Part shown: positions 43,650-53,791 of the stretch, in pieces
Position numbering within the stretch: position 1 is the stretch's first letter
How the letters are laid out: each line of letters opens with the position of its first letter
Assembly: GCF_001591365.1 (NCBI RefSeq)
Contig: NZ_BCUT01000001.1
Location: 2,294,001-2,358,000 of the forward strand
From: Variovorax paradoxus NBRC 15149
GTDB lineage: Bacteria > Pseudomonadota > Gammaproteobacteria > Burkholderiales > Burkholderiaceae_C
DNA: 64,000 bases
Direction: 5' to 3'
The notes under the pieces: generated by a model
Databases searched by the model: none
What the model was told of the DNA's origin: nothing
What the model saw: only the letters and a program-made list of their open reading frames with translations
Translations under genes and position numbers: made by a program

Positions 43650-45133
43650 GCGGCGAATTGCACCAGATGGGCGTGGCTGACCTGGCCAAGGCATTGGCCG
43701 AGCGCAAGGTTTCGGCCGTCGAGGCCTCGCAGGTCTTCCTGGGCCGCATGAAGGCCCACGAATCGCTCGGCACCTTCGTCGACGTGAACGAAGACGTCAC
43801 GCTGGCCCAGGCCCGCGCGGCCGACGCGCTCATTGCCAAGGGCAACGCGCCGGCGCTGGCCGGCGTGCCGATCGCGCACAAGGACATCTTCGTCACCACC
43901 GATTTCGCCACCACCGCCGGCTCCAAGATGCTCGCGGGCTACCGCTCGCCCTTCGACGCCACCGTGGTGCGCCGCCTGGCCGAGGCCGGCGCGGTCACGC
44001 TGGGCAAGCTCAGCTGCGACGAATTCGCGATGGGCTCGGCCAACGAGAACGTCGCCGTGCCCGCCGTGGGCCACGACAAGGCCGTGCCGGTGCAGAACCC
44101 GTGGAACCGCGAGCGCATTCCGGGCGGCTCCTCGGGCGCCAGCGCGGCGGCCGTGGCGGCGCGCCTGGCCCCTGCGGCCACCGGCACCGACACCGGCGGC
44201 TCGATCCGCCAGCCGGCCTCGTTCTGCGGCATCACCGGCATCAAGCCGACCTACGGCCGCGCCTCGCGCTACGGCATGGTGGCCTTCGCATCGAGCCTCG
44301 ACCAGGCCGGCCCGATGGCCCGCTCGGCCGAAGACTGCGCGCTGCTGCTGTCGGCCTTCTGCGGCCCCGACCTGGACCGCGACTCGACCTCGCTCGACAA
44401 GCCCGCCGAAGACTTCGGCCGTTCGCTCGGCGATTCGCTCGAAGGCCTGCGCATCGGCGTGCCGAAGGAGTTCTTCGGCGAAGGCGTGGCACCCGGCGTG
44501 CGCGCGGCCATCGATGCGGCCCTTGTGCAGTACGAAAAGCTCGGCGCCAAGCGCGTCGAGGTGTCGCTGCCGCTCACCGAGCTGTCGATTCCCGTGTACT
44601 ACATCCTGGCCGCGGCCGAAGCCTCGAGCAACCTGAGCCGCTTCGACGGCGTCAAGTTCGGCCACCGCGCCAAGCAGTACAAGGACCTGGCCGAGATGTA
44701 CGAGCGCACGCGCGCCGAAGGCTTCGGCGACGAGGTGAAGCGCCGCATCATGATCGGCACCTACGTGCTGAGCCACGGCTACTACGACGCCTACTACCTG
44801 CAGGCGCAGAAGGTGCGCCGCATGATCGCCGACGACTTCCAGCAGGCCTTCAGGCAGTGCGACCTGATCGCCGGCCCGGCCGCGCCGACCACCGCCTGGA
44901 AGATCGGCGAGCACGGCGGCGATCCGGTGGCCGACTACCTGGCCGACATCTTCACGCTGCCTGCCTCGCTGGCCGGCCTGCCGGGCATGAGCGTGCCCGC
45001 GGGCTTCGACGCCGGCATGCCCGTCGGCCTGCAGCTGATCGGCAACTACTTCGGCGAAGCGAAGCTGCTGAACGCAGCCCACCGCTTCCAGCAAGCCACC
45101 GACTGGCACATGCGCACGCCGGAGGGCTTTTGA
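43646..45133 (+). CDS. gatA: aspartyl/glutamyl-tRNA amidotransferase subunit A
   Basis: Amidase-family subunit of 495 residues that makes ammonia from glutamine. The Ser-cisSer-Lys triad lies in VPIAHKDIF (Lys), [15 protein letters not shown] and [15 protein letters not shown] (Ser). Also visible is [24 protein letters not shown]. Ammonia passes to GatB through an internal tunnel. It overlaps gatC by four bases and is followed one base later by gatB. Confidence 0.97.
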
Positions 45134-45134
45134 A

Positions 45135-46625
45135 ATGAGCGAACCCGTGAACACTTTCGAAGCACAGCAAGAAGGCCGCCCGACCGGCCCGCTGGTGCGC
45201 GGCTATGAAGTCATCATCGGCTTCGAGACGCACGCGCAACTCTCGACCGCGAGCAAGATCTTCAGCCGCGCCTCCACCGCTTTCGGCGCCGAGCCCAACA
45301 CGCAGGCCTGCGCGGTCGACCTCGCGCTGCCCGGCACGCTGCCCGTGATGAACAAGGGCGCGGTCGAACGCGCCATCAAGCTGGGCCTGGCGCTCGGCTC
45401 GCACATCGCGCCGCGCAGCGTGTTCGCGCGCAAGAACTATTTCTACCCCGACCTGCCCAAGGGCTACCAGATCAGCCAGTACGAGATCCCGGTGGTGCAG
45501 GGCGGCGCGGTCTCTTTCTTCCTTGGCGAAGAAAAGAAGACCGTGCGCCTGGTGCGCGCCCACCTCGAGGAAGACGCGGGCAAGTCGCTGCACGAGAACT
45601 TCATCGGCCAGAGCGGCATCGACCTGAACCGCGCCGGCACGCCGCTGCTGGAGATCGTGACCGAGCCCGACATGCGCTCCACCGCCGAGGCCGTGGCCTA
45701 TGCGCGCGAGCTGCACAAGATCGTCACCTGGATCGGCATCTGCGACGGCAACATGCAGGAAGGGAGCTTCCGCTGCGACGCCAACGTGTCGGTGCGCAAG
45801 CCCGGCGAGAAGCTCGGCACGCGGCGCGAGATCAAGAACCTGAACAGCTTCAAGTTCATGCAGCAGGCGATCGACTACGAGATCAACTCGCAGATCAACG
45901 AGCTGGAAGACGGCCGCAAGATCGAGCAGGCCACCGTGCTGTTCGACCCCGACACCGGCGAGACGCGCACCATGCGCACCAAGGAAGACGCGGCCGACTA
46001 CCGCTACTTTCCCGATCCCGACCTGCCGCCGCTGGCCATCGAGGCCGAGTGGATCGAGCGCGTGCGCGCCACCATGCCCGAGCTGCCGCGCGCCATGGCC
46101 GAGCGCTATGTGCGCGACCACGGCATGTCCGAATACGACGCGGCGCAGCTCACGCAGAGCCCGGCGCTCGCGCGCTACTTCGACGATGCGGTCAAGGCCG
46201 GCGCGACGCCCAAGCTCGCGAGCAACTGGATCACCGGCGAAATGGCGCGCCGCCTGAACGCGCAGGAGATCGGCATCGAGGCCGCGCCCGTCACGGCGCA
46301 GCAGCTGGCGCAGCTGGTCGGGCGCATTGCCGACGGCACGCTGCCCAACAACGCCGCGCGCCAGGTGTTCGACGCGCTCTGGACCGGCGAAGGCAGCGAT
46401 GTCGACGCCATCATCGAGGCCAGGGACCTGAAGCCCATGAGCGACACCGGCGCGCTCGACAGGATCCTGGACGAGGTGATCGCCAAGAACGCGAAGAACG
46501 TCGAGGAATACCGCGGCGGCAAGGAAAAGGCGCTCAACGGCCTCGTGGGCCAGGTGATGAAGGCCAGCGGCGGCAAGGCGAACCCGGCGCAGGTGACCGA
46601 GCTGCTGAAAGCAAAATTGGGCTGA
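45135..46625 (+). CDS. gatB: aspartyl/glutamyl-tRNA amidotransferase subunit B
   Basis: Subunit of 496 residues that phosphorylates and amidates the misacylated tRNA. It has the GatB signature [55 protein letters not shown], and [28 protein letters not shown]. The C-terminal YqeY-like tail ([29 protein letters not shown]) binds tRNA. It completes the gatCAB operon and is followed, 3 bases later, by a convergent gene. Confidence 0.97.
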   Translation: MSEPVNTFEAQQEGRPTGPLVRGYEVIIGFETHAQLSTASKIFSRASTAFGAEPNTQACAVDLALPGTLPVMNKGAVERAIKLGLALGSHIAPRSVFARKNYFYPDLPKGYQISQYEIPVVQGGAVSFFLGEEKKTVRLVRAHLEEDAGKSLHENFIGQSGIDLNRAGTPLLEIVTEPDMRSTAEAVAYARELHKIVTWIGICDGNMQEGSFRCDANVSVRKPGEKLGTRREIKNLNSFKFMQQAIDYEINSQINELEDGRKIEQATVLFDPDTGETRTMRTKEDAADYRYFPDPDLPPLAIEAEWIERVRATMPELPRAMAERYVRDHGMSEYDAAQLTQSPALARYFDDAVKAGATPKLASNWITGEMARRLNAQEIGIEAAPVTAQQLAQLVGRIADGTLPNNAARQVFDALWTGEGSDVDAIIEARDLKPMSDTGALDRILDEVIAKNAKNVEEYRGGKEKALNGLVGQVMKASGGKANPAQVTELLKAKLG

Positions 46626-46628
46626 GCC

Positions 46629-47315
46629 TCAGCGCTTGATGCCGCCGTTCTGGGGGGACCAGAGCTGCTTCAAGCGCGTGCGCTCCTCGTCGAAGCGCGC
46701 ATTGACGCGCTTCTTCTCGTCTTCCTGCTCGCCGATGAAGCGGTTCTGCACCGCCACGCTCTGCGCGTTGTCCTCGAGCTTGCGGCGCACGGCGCCGGGC
46801 GCCTTGCTCACGTCGTGCTTGTAGAACTCGAGCTCCTCGTCGATCTTGTGGCGGTCTTCGGCGAGTTCGGCCAGGCGCTTCTTCGCGGCCTGGATCACCG
46901 CGTCGATCTGCACCAGCGCCTCGGCGCGCTCGCGGTCATGCACTTCGGCGTTGGGATAGCGCACCAGCAGTGCGCGCTCGCGGCGGCGCTCGTCGGTCAG
47001 GCGCGCGGCCTGCAGGGCGGCCTCGCGGGCGCGGTCTTCGCGCTCGGCCAGTTCACGGGCGGTGTACGTGGGTTCGATGCGGCGGCGCGTGGTGCCGCTC
47101 GGGCTCAGTTCGCGCTGTTCGCGGTCGACGCATTCGGCAATCGGGCGGTCGGCCGTGAGCGTGCGGCCGCGCGCATCGGTGCATGAATAAATGCCCGCGG
47201 CCGGCGCCGGTGCGGGCTGCGCCGGGACCGCGCCAGCCCAGAGTGCCATCGGCAACAGCAGCACCCAGGGGGCTGCGAACGGTCGGGCCGCCAGGCCGGG
47301 CTTGTGAATGGGCAC
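46629..47315 (-). CDS. DUF4124 domain secreted protein with coiled coil
   Basis: Protein of 228 residues starting at GTG 47313-47315. A signal peptide is visible (APWVLLLPMALWAGAVPAQ), then a short DUF4124-like domain (GIYSCTDARGRTLTADRPIAECVDREQREL), and then a long charged helix rich in Glu, Arg and Ala that should form a coiled coil (RELAEREDRAREAALQAARL...). It is probably periplasmic. DUF4124 proteins are common in beta- and gammaproteobacteria, but their function is not known. It is convergent with gatB and lies 10 bases after pyrE, so it is probably read from the pyrE transcript. Confidence 0.8.
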   Translation of the reverse strand: MPIHKPGLAARPFAAPWVLLLPMALWAGAVPAQPAPAPAAGIYSCTDARGRTLTADRPIAECVDREQRELSPSGTTRRRIEPTYTARELAEREDRAREAALQAARLTDERRRERALLVRYPNAEVHDRERAEALVQIDAVIQAAKKRLAELAEDRHKIDEELEFYKHDVSKAPGAVRRKLEDNAQSVAVQNRFIGEQEDEKKRVNARFDEERTRLKQLWSPQNGGIKR

Positions 47316-47325
47316 GGCGTCGATC

Positions 47326-48009
47326 TCAGTTGGCGCCGTAGCGCGCGCGGTAGGCGAGCACCCGCTCGCGATGCACGCCCAGGTCGGCGGCGGCGCTGCC
47401 CGAGAGGTAGTTCAGCAGGTCGTCGAGCGTGGCAATCGCCACCACCTGCAGGCCCAGCTGGTGGCGCACGTACTGCACGGCGCTGTGGTCCACGTCGACG
47501 CCGTTCTCGGTGGCTTTTTCCTGCCGGTCGAGCGCAATGGCCACGGCGTGCGGCGTGGCGCCCGCGGCTTCGATGGCGGCAATGGATTCGCGCACCGCGG
47601 TGCCGGCCGACATCACGTCGTCGACGATCAGCACGCGGCCCTTGAGCGGCGCGCCCACCAGGTTGCCGCCCTCGCCATGCGCCTTGGCTTCCTTGCGGTT
47701 GTAGGCAAAGGGATGGTTGCGGCCGCGCCGGGCCAGTTCGGCCGCCACCGTGGCGCCCAGCGGAATGCCCTTGTAGGCGGGGCCGAAGATCATGTCGAAC
47801 TCGACGCCGCTCTCGATCAGCCGGTCTGCATAGAATCCGGCGAGCCGCGCGATCTTGGCGCCGTCGTCGAAGAGCCCCGAATTGAAGAAATAAGGGCTCA
47901 TTCGTCCGGCCTTGGTCTTGAACTCGCCAAAGCGCAGCACCCCTGCGTCGAGTGCGAACTGGACGAAATCCTGCGCCACCGCGCTGCCTTGCACACCATC
48001 TACAGCCAT
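47326..48009 (-). CDS. pyrE: orotate phosphoribosyltransferase
   Basis: Enzyme of 227 residues that joins orotate and PRPP to make OMP in pyrimidine synthesis. The PRPP-binding motif is GRVLIVDDVMSAGTAVRES, and the active-site region FGPAYKGIPLGATVAAELARR precedes it. NRKEAKAHGEGGNLVGAPLKG is the mobile loop. The start codon is only 12 bases from the divergent exonuclease III start. The promoters of both genes must therefore lie within or next to each other's coding sequence. Confidence 0.95.
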   Translation of the reverse strand: MAVDGVQGSAVAQDFVQFALDAGVLRFGEFKTKAGRMSPYFFNSGLFDDGAKIARLAGFYADRLIESGVEFDMIFGPAYKGIPLGATVAAELARRGRNHPFAYNRKEAKAHGEGGNLVGAPLKGRVLIVDDVMSAGTAVRESIAAIEAAGATPHAVAIALDRQEKATENGVDVDHSAVQYVRHQLGLQVVAIATLDDLLNYLSGSAAADLGVHRERVLAYRARYGAN

Positions 48010-48021
48010 CGGAAATTCCTT

Positions 48022-48825
48022 GTGTTCAAACTGACCAGCCTCAATCTCAATGGCCTGCGTTCGGCCGCCACGAAGGGGGTGGCGGACTGGGTGGCCGAAC
48101 TTGCGCCGGATTGTATTTGCATGCAGGAGATCCGGGTGCAGGCGAGCGACATCGAAGGCCGTTTCGAGGAAATGGCCGGCCTCAAGGGCCATTTCCATTT
48201 CGCCGAGAAAAAAGGCTACGCCGGCACCGCGATCTACACCCGCCACGCGCCGAGCGCCGTGGTGGTGGGCTGGGGCGATGCCGAATTCGACGCCGAGGGC
48301 CGCTATCTCGAACTGCGCTTCGACACGCCCCGGCGCAAGCTCTCGATCATCAGCTGCTACTTCCCGAGCGGCAGTTCGGGCGAAGAGCGGCAGGAAGCCA
48401 AGTTCCGCTTCCTGAAGGGCTTCTTTCCGCACCTCACCGCGCTCAAGAAGGAGCGCGAATTCATCCTTTGCGGCGACATCAACATCGCCCACAAGGAAAT
48501 CGACCTCAAGAACTGGCGCGGCAACCAGAAGAACAGCGGCTTCCTGCCCGAGGAGCGCGCCTGGATGACCCGGCTGCTGGACGCCGGCGCCGACGGCGCG
48601 GGCCTGGTCGACGTCTACCGCCTGCTCAAGCCCGACACCACGGGCGAGGCCTACACCTGGTGGAGCAACCGCGGCCAGGCCTACGCGAACAACGTGGGAT
48701 GGCGGCTGGACTACCACCTGGCCACGCCGGCCCTGGGCGCGCTCGCGCGCAGCGAGCAGATCTACAAGACCATCAAGTTCAGCGACCACGCGCCGATCAC
48801 GGTGGACTACGACTTCACGCTGTAG
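48022..48825 (+). CDS. xth: exodeoxyribonuclease III (AP endonuclease)
   Basis: Enzyme of 267 residues of the exonuclease III/AP endonuclease family; it starts with GTG at 48022 (VFKLTSLNLNGLRSA). Catalytic elements are CMQEIRV (metal-binding Glu), GDINIAH (Asp/Asn), and SDHAPITVDY (Asp-His). The fold core IISCYFPSGSSGEERQEAKFRFLKGFF is present. It repairs abasic sites and degrades damaged strand ends. Divergent from pyrE with 12 bases between the start codons. Confidence 0.94.
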   Translation: MFKLTSLNLNGLRSAATKGVADWVAELAPDCICMQEIRVQASDIEGRFEEMAGLKGHFHFAEKKGYAGTAIYTRHAPSAVVVGWGDAEFDAEGRYLELRFDTPRRKLSIISCYFPSGSSGEERQEAKFRFLKGFFPHLTALKKEREFILCGDINIAHKEIDLKNWRGNQKNSGFLPEERAWMTRLLDAGADGAGLVDVYRLLKPDTTGEAYTWWSNRGQAYANNVGWRLDYHLATPALGALARSEQIYKTIKFSDHAPITVDYDFTL

Positions 48826-48839
48826 CCCCGCCGGCCGCT

Positions 48840-49604
48840 TCAGCGCGGCGCCGCCTTGCCCGCGTGCCGCGCGAGGTGCACCTGGTGCAGCGTGATCTTG
48901 CGCACCTCGGCCTGGCTGGTCTCGATGTGCGCGCGCAGCAGCATCGCGGCCTGCTCGCCTCGGTTGGCGCGCACGGCCTTCAAGATCTTGGCGTGCTCTT
49001 CATACGTGGCGTCGATGCGCGGCTGCTGGGTGAAGTCGAGCCGGCGGATGATGCGGATGCGGTCCGTCACGTCGCGGTGCACGCGCGCCATCTCGGCGTT
49101 GCCCGCCGCGGCCACGAGCGCGCAGTGGAAGGCCTCGTCCCACTGCGCCACCTGCGCGGTGTCGCTGCTGCGCTGGGCCGCGGGCACGAGCCAGATCTCG
49201 GCCAGCGCGTCGAGCAGGCTGCGGTCGACGCGGCGGTCGGCTTCGCAGAGGCGGTGCACCGCGGTGGTCTCGAGCACCATGCGCAGGTCGTAGAGCTGCT
49301 CGAACTGGTCGAAATCGAAGGGCAGCACGCGCCAGCCGCTGCGGAACAGCACCTCGACGAAGCCTTCCTGCTGCAGGCGGAACAGCGCCTGCCGCACCGG
49401 CGTGCGCGAGACGCCGAGCCGGTCGCTGATCTCGTTCTCGGTGAAGCGGTCGCCGGGCACGAGGATGAAATCGGCCACGTCGCGCTTGAGCTGCGCGTAG
49501 ACCTCGTCGGCCCGCGTGCGGAAAACGGTGGCGTCGGAAGCGGGGGCGGGCGAAGCGGAGCGGGGTCGGGCGGTAGGCACGTGGGGAATGGTAGTCGCAG
49601 TCAT
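48840..49604 (-). CDS. GntR/FCD-family transcriptional regulator
   Basis: Regulator of 254 residues. Winged helix-turn-helix [51 protein letters not shown] is followed by an FCD effector domain with [36 protein letters not shown] and [27 protein letters not shown], including the metal-binding His residues. Its start overlaps the stop of the preceding cysteine hydrolase gene (ATGA). It is thus the last gene of the minus-strand nitrogen operon and most likely controls it. The effector is unknown, perhaps a urea derivative. Confidence 0.88.
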   Translation of the reverse strand: MTATTIPHVPTARPRSASPAPASDATVFRTRADEVYAQLKRDVADFILVPGDRFTENEISDRLGVSRTPVRQALFRLQQEGFVEVLFRSGWRVLPFDFDQFEQLYDLRMVLETTAVHRLCEADRRVDRSLLDALAEIWLVPAAQRSSDTAQVAQWDEAFHCALVAAAGNAEMARVHRDVTDRIRIIRRLDFTQQPRIDATYEEHAKILKAVRANRGEQAAMLLRAHIETSQAEVRKITLHQVHLARHAGKAAPR

Positions 49605-50272
49605 TGCCCTTGGCCGAGCACCGCCCGCAGCGCGCTGCTCGGCGCGGTCCAGCCCACGATCGCGCCCTGCGCACGGACCATGTCGAGCGTGGCCGCCTTG
49701 AAGGCCGGAAAGTAGCTCTCGGTGCAGTCTTCGAGCAGCAGGCTGTCGTAGCCGCGGTCGTTGGCCTCGCGCATGCTGGTCTGCACGCAGACCTCGGTGG
49801 TGACGCCGCCGAACAGCAGGTGCGTGATGCCGCGCGCTTGCAGCAGCTCATGCAGGCCGGTGGCATGGAACGCGCCCTTGCCGGGCTTGTCGATGACCAT
49901 CTCGCCATCGACGGGCGCCAGCGCATCGATGATCTGGTTGCCCGGTTCGCCGGCGACGAGGATGCGGCCCATCGGCCCTTGGTCGCCGATGCGCAGGCTC
50001 GGGTTGCCGCGGTTGCGCTTGGCGGGCGGGCAGTCGGAAAGATCCGCCTTGTGCGCCTCGCGCGTGTGCACCACGAGGCCGCCGGCCTCCCGCCATGCCT
50101 GCAGCGCCGCCTTTGTGGCCGGAACGATCGCTTCGAGCAAAGACACATCGTTGCCCAGCGTTTCGCCGAAGCCGCCGGGCTCGATGAAGTCGCGCTGCAT
50201 GTCGATGAGGACCAGCGCGGTGTTCTTCAGCTCGAAGTCGTAGGGAAAGGGGTTGGCAGTTTCTATGCGCAT
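49601..50272 (-). CDS. isochorismatase-fold cysteine hydrolase (candidate triuret hydrolase)
   Basis: Hydrolase of 223 residues. By position the Asp-Lys-Cys triad is Asp24 (LIDMQRDF), Lys129 ([10 protein letters not shown]) and Cys162 ([19 protein letters not shown]). The last motif is shared with biuret hydrolase, and the protein is a clear relative of the second hydrolase of this locus (52158-52862). With BiuH and AtzF present, a triuret hydrolase (TrtA-type) would complete a route from triuret; a ureidoacrylate or carbamoyl hydrolase is possible too. The start is followed upstream by a 280-base gap with an inverted repeat. Overlaps the regulator gene by four bases. Confidence 0.72.
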   Translation of the reverse strand: MRIETANPFPYDFELKNTALVLIDMQRDFIEPGGFGETLGNDVSLLEAIVPATKAALQAWREAGGLVVHTREAHKADLSDCPPAKRNRGNPSLRIGDQGPMGRILVAGEPGNQIIDALAPVDGEMVIDKPGKGAFHATGLHELLQARGITHLLFGGVTTEVCVQTSMREANDRGYDSLLLEDCTESYFPAFKAATLDMVRAQGAIVGWTAPSSALRAVLGQGQ

Positions 50273-50346
50273 GCTTGCTCTCGTTGTTGTTCATGCCGGG
50301 CGCGGCGATGGCGCACCGGGGGCAAACACTCCACCGCCGAGCCCGG

Positions 50347-50518
50347 TGTGTGGTGCGGGGTGGGCGGCCCCTCTGTGCCGCCGAGGAGCGCAGCGTTTCG
50401 CGGATCAGGGCTCGCAGCTGTTTGAGCGAAGCGAGTTCTGCGAGACCCCGCGAAACGCGAGCACCGCAGGGCAGCCGCGAAGCGGCCGGCACAGTGGGGC
50501 CGACCGCGCCGCACCGCA
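50347..50518. repeat. 172-base near-palindrome inside the nitrogen operon
   Basis: The left half (about 50347-50417) and right half (about 50438-50518) are reverse complements with several mismatches and small gaps. Exact parts include GCGTTTCGCGG (50393-50403) with CCGCGAAACGC (50449-50459) and CTCGCAG (50411-50417) with CTGCGAG (50438-50444). It fills most of the 279-base gap between two genes on the same strand. No T-run follows. It has the look of a dispersed palindromic repeat. Confidence 0.7.
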
Positions 50519-50551
50519 CGCCGGGCGGCCCGCCAACAGCAAGCGGGGCAC

Positions 50552-52150
50552 TCATGCCGCAGCCTTCGAAGGCTCATGGTGCCCCCCACCCATGTGCGCC
50601 CCGATCACATGCCTCTCTGCCCCCGCAGCCGAAGTCTCGAACACGATCCGCCCTTCGCTCATCACGACGATGCGGTCGGCCAGCTCCAGCAGCTCGTCGA
50701 GATCCTCGCTGATCAGCAGCACCGCACCGCCCTTCTCGCGCACCTGCACGATGCGCTCGTGGATCTCGGCCACGGCGGCAAAGTCGAGGCCGAACACCGG
50801 ATTGGCCGCGATCAGCACATTGATGTCGCCGGCCAGCTCGCGCGCCAGCACCGCGCGCTGCACGTTGCCGCCCGACAGGCTGCGGATCGGCGCACCCTCG
50901 CCCTGCGTCTTCACGCCGTATTCGGCAATCCACTCGCGCGCCCGGTGGCGCCAGAACGGAAAGTCCAGCACGCCGCCGCGCGACAGCGGCGGCCGGTCGA
51001 AATCGCGCAGCGCCATGTTCTCGGCCACGCTGAGGTCGCCCACGCAGGCATTGCGCAGCGGCTCCTCGGGCAGGCTGCGGACCTTGAGGCTGCGGTTCTC
51101 CGCGCGGCGCGCGCTGTAGGGCTGGCCCATCACGCTCACCTTGCCGGCCAGCCGCGCGCGCTGGCCGACCAGCGCCTCGACCAGTTCGCGCTGGCCGTTG
51201 CCCGAAACGCCCGCCACGCCGAGGATCTCGCCCGCGCGCACCGCAAGGCTCAGCCCGTGCAGCGCGAGCGTGCCGCGGTCGCCCTGCGCCTCGAGGCCCT
51301 CGACGCGCAAGGCGACGGGTGCCGCATCGGGCACCGGTTTTCTCGCGACGGGCGACGAAGCCGGTACAGGCGCCGAAGCATCCTCGCCGCCCATCATCGC
51401 CTGCGCCAGCTGCGCCGGGTTCGTGTCCGCCACGCGGCAGTGGTGCACCGCCTTGCCGCGGCGCAGCACCGTCACGCCGTCGGCGTACGCCATCACCTCG
51501 CGGAACTTGTGCGTGATGATGAGCACCGTGCACAGGCCGCTCTTCGCGAACTCGCGCACATGGCCCAGCACCTCGTCGGCCTCCTGCGGCGTGAGCACCG
51601 AGGTCGGTTCGTCGAGGATCAGCAGGCGCGGCTTCAGGTACAGCTGCTTCAGCAGTTCGAGCTTCTGCTTCTCGCCCGCCGCAAGCTCGGAGGGCCGCGC
51701 ATCGAGGTCGAGGCTGAAGGGCGTGGCCGCAAGAAAATCCCTGAGCTCCGCGCGCTTGGCCTTCCAGTCGATCAGCGCCGGCGTCTTGCCGCCCGCAAGC
51801 AGCAGGTTCTCGGCCACCGTCATGCCCGGCGCCAGCGTGAAGTGCTGGTAGACCATGCCGATGCCGAGCGCGCGCGCCACGATCGGGTTGGCAATGTCCT
51901 GCTCGCGCCCGTCGATCAGGATGCTGCCCTCTTCCGCACGCTGGAAGCCGGCCACGCATTTCACCAGCGTGCTCTTGCCCGCGCCGTTCTCGCCGAGCAG
52001 CGCATGCACCGTGCCGGGCTCCACGTGCATCGTCACGCGGTCCATCGCGGTGAAGGCGCCGAAGCGCTTGGTCAGCTCGCAGGTGTCGAGCGCGAGCGCA
52101 CCGTGGCCCGCAGGCAGTGCGCCGATGGCGTGGGGCGTGGGGTCGGCCAT
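50552..52150 (-). CDS. ABC transporter ATP-binding protein, two-domain (BMP/nucleoside type)
   Basis: Fused double ATPase of 532 residues, as in RbsA/YufO proteins. Domain 1 has GENGAGKST, FQR...GIGMVYQHFTLAPGMTVAENL and LDEPTSVLTPQE. Domain 2 has GVSGNGQRELVEAL and SGGNVQRAVLARELAGD, but its Walker B is degenerate (LIAANPVFGLD), which is normal for this class. The start MADPTPHAI is used; upstream frame is unconserved. It serves the two permeases and the BMP-type binding protein encoded upstream in the same operon. The likely cargo is a small nitrogen-rich molecule. Confidence 0.9.
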   Translation of the reverse strand: MADPTPHAIGALPAGHGALALDTCELTKRFGAFTAMDRVTMHVEPGTVHALLGENGAGKSTLVKCVAGFQRAEEGSILIDGREQDIANPIVARALGIGMVYQHFTLAPGMTVAENLLLAGGKTPALIDWKAKRAELRDFLAATPFSLDLDARPSELAAGEKQKLELLKQLYLKPRLLILDEPTSVLTPQEADEVLGHVREFAKSGLCTVLIITHKFREVMAYADGVTVLRRGKAVHHCRVADTNPAQLAQAMMGGEDASAPVPASSPVARKPVPDAAPVALRVEGLEAQGDRGTLALHGLSLAVRAGEILGVAGVSGNGQRELVEALVGQRARLAGKVSVMGQPYSARRAENRSLKVRSLPEEPLRNACVGDLSVAENMALRDFDRPPLSRGGVLDFPFWRHRAREWIAEYGVKTQGEGAPIRSLSGGNVQRAVLARELAGDINVLIAANPVFGLDFAAVAEIHERIVQVREKGGAVLLISEDLDELLELADRIVVMSEGRIVFETSAAGAERHVIGAHMGGGHHEPSKAAA

Positions 52151-52157
52151 GCCTTCG

Positions 52158-52862
52158 TCAGTCCAGCGCGGCCAAGAGCGCCTGCGAGGTGGCATGCGCG
52201 CCGAACACGCCGCCCTGCATCGTGATCATCTTCAGCGCCGCCAGGTGGTTGCCATGGTCGGTGGCGGCGGTGCAGTCCGACAGCAGCAGGCATTCGAAGC
52301 CGCGGTCGTTCGCGTCGCGCATCGTGGTGTGCACGCACACGTCGGTGGTGATGCCCGCGAGGATCAGGTTCTCGATGCCGCGCGTGCGCAGGATCGGCTC
52401 CAGGTCGGTGGCATAGAACGAGCCCTTGCCGGGCTTGTCGATCACCACCTCGCCGGGCAGCGGCGCGAGTTCGGGAATGATCTCCCAGCCCGGCTCGCCG
52501 CGCACCAGGATGCGCCCGCACGGCCCGTCATCGCCAATGCCCACGCCGTTGGCGCCGATCTGGCGCGAGCGCCAGCGCTTGTTGGCGGGCAGGTCGGACA
52601 GGTCGGGCCGGTGGCCTTCGCGCGTGTGGATGATGTGGAAGCCCAGCGGCCGCAGCGCCGCGAGCGTGCGCGCGATCGGCTGGATCGGCGCCTGCACCAG
52701 CGAAAGGTCGTAGCCCATCACGTCGACATAGCCGCCGGTGCCGCAGAAGTCGGTCTGCATGTCGATCACGATGAGCGCGGTGTTGCCGGGCCGCAGCGCG
52801 CCGTTGTAGGGCCAGCCATAGGGCTCGGCGGCCACGTGGCGGGGAGATGCGGTGTTCGCCAT
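52158..52862 (-). CDS. biuH: biuret hydrolase (isochorismatase-family amidohydrolase)
   Basis: Hydrolase of 234 residues. It closely follows the biuret hydrolase pattern: [17 protein letters not shown], Asp34 in [64 protein letters not shown], Lys143 in IDKPGKGSF and Cys176 in [10 protein letters not shown]. In Rhizobium BiuH this triad (Asp, Lys, Cys) cleaves biuret to allophanate and ammonia. It lies 7 bases upstream of the ATPase gene and 5 bases after the permease gene, so it is inside the importer operon. Allophanate hydrolase occurs in the same locus, which strongly supports the call. Confidence 0.85.
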   Translation of the reverse strand: MANTASPRHVAAEPYGWPYNGALRPGNTALIVIDMQTDFCGTGGYVDVMGYDLSLVQAPIQPIARTLAALRPLGFHIIHTREGHRPDLSDLPANKRWRSRQIGANGVGIGDDGPCGRILVRGEPGWEIIPELAPLPGEVVIDKPGKGSFYATDLEPILRTRGIENLILAGITTDVCVHTTMRDANDRGFECLLLSDCTAATDHGNHLAALKMITMQGGVFGAHATSQALLAALD

Positions 52863-52867
52863 GGGAT

Positions 52868-53791
52868 TCAGCTCCTTGTCGATGAAAGTTCGCCCGGCGC
52901 ACCGGCGGCGGCCGTGCCGGGCCTGCAGGTGAACACCAGGATCACCAGCGTGAGCACGTAAGGCACGGTGTTGAACAGGTGGTAGCCCCAGCCGATGCCG
53001 ATGGATTGCAGCGCCGGCCCGATGGCACCGGCCCCGCCGAAGAGCAGCGCCGCGCCCACGCAGCGCAGCGGACTCCAGCGCGCGAAGATCACGAGCGCCA
53101 CCGCGATCAGGCCCTGGCCGCTCGAGATGCCTTCGTTCCAGCTGCCCGGATAGAACAGCGTGAGCGACGCGCCGCCGAGCCCGGCGATGAAGCCGCCGGC
53201 CGTGGTCGCCGCAATGCGCAGGCCCGAGACCGAGTAGCCGAGCGCGCGCGCCGCCTGCGCCGAGTCGCCGGCCATGCGCACCAGGAGGCCGGCCCGCGTG
53301 CGCGCAAAGCCCCACCAGAGCAGCACCGCGAGCGCCACGCCGATCGGCACCAGCGCATTGAGCTGCAGCGCCGAGCGCACCACCGTGTTGTCGCTCCAGA
53401 AGCCCAGCGGTATGGCGGGAATCTGCGGCGCCTGCGGCTGGATCAGCGGCTTGCCCAGGTAGAACGCGAGCCCCGTGCCGAGCAGCATCAATGCAATGCC
53501 GGTCGCCACGTCGTTCACGCGGTCGAGCGAGCACAAGAGGCCATGCAGCAGCGCGAGCGCCGCCCCGGCCAGCGCGCCGATCAGCACCCCCAGCCAGGCC
53601 GAATCGGTGAGGTATGCACCGCCGAAGGCCGCCATCGCCGAAAGCACCAGCACGCCTTCGAGCCCGAGGTTGATGCGGCCCGACTTCTCGGTGAGGCATT
53701 CGCCCAGGCTCACGAAAAGAAACGGCGCGCCCACGCGCAGCGCACCGCCGACGATGCCGGCCGCGAGCGCGATCCACTGGTCCGCGCTCAT
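52868..53791 (-). CDS. ABC transporter permease (YufQ-like, BMP type)
   Basis: Permease of 307 residues with about nine hydrophobic segments. Features are [43 protein letters not shown], which is the signature of the second permease of BMP systems, and [15 protein letters not shown]. The ATG (53789-53791) overlaps the stop of the first permease gene. With the other permease it forms the channel for the binding protein encoded at 54875. Similar to the nucleoside/branched-chain type. Confidence 0.9.
   Translation of the reverse strand: MSADQWIALAAGIVGGALRVGAPFLFVSLGECLTEKSGRINLGLEGVLVLSAMAAFGGAYLTDSAWLGVLIGALAGAALALLHGLLCSLDRVNDVATGIALMLLGTGLAFYLGKPLIQPQAPQIPAIPLGFWSDNTVVRSALQLNALVPIGVALAVLLWWGFARTRAGLLVRMAGDSAQAARALGYSVSGLRIAATTAGGFIAGLGGASLTLFYPGSWNEGISSGQGLIAVALVIFARWSPLRCVGAALLFGGAGAIGPALQSIGIGWGYHLFNTVPYVLTLVILVFTCRPGTAAAGAPGELSSTRS

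Noticed and set aside
50544..50712. Possible gene overlapping the near-palindrome on the plus strand
   Set aside because: Composition is that of the repeat and no domain or start site is visible.
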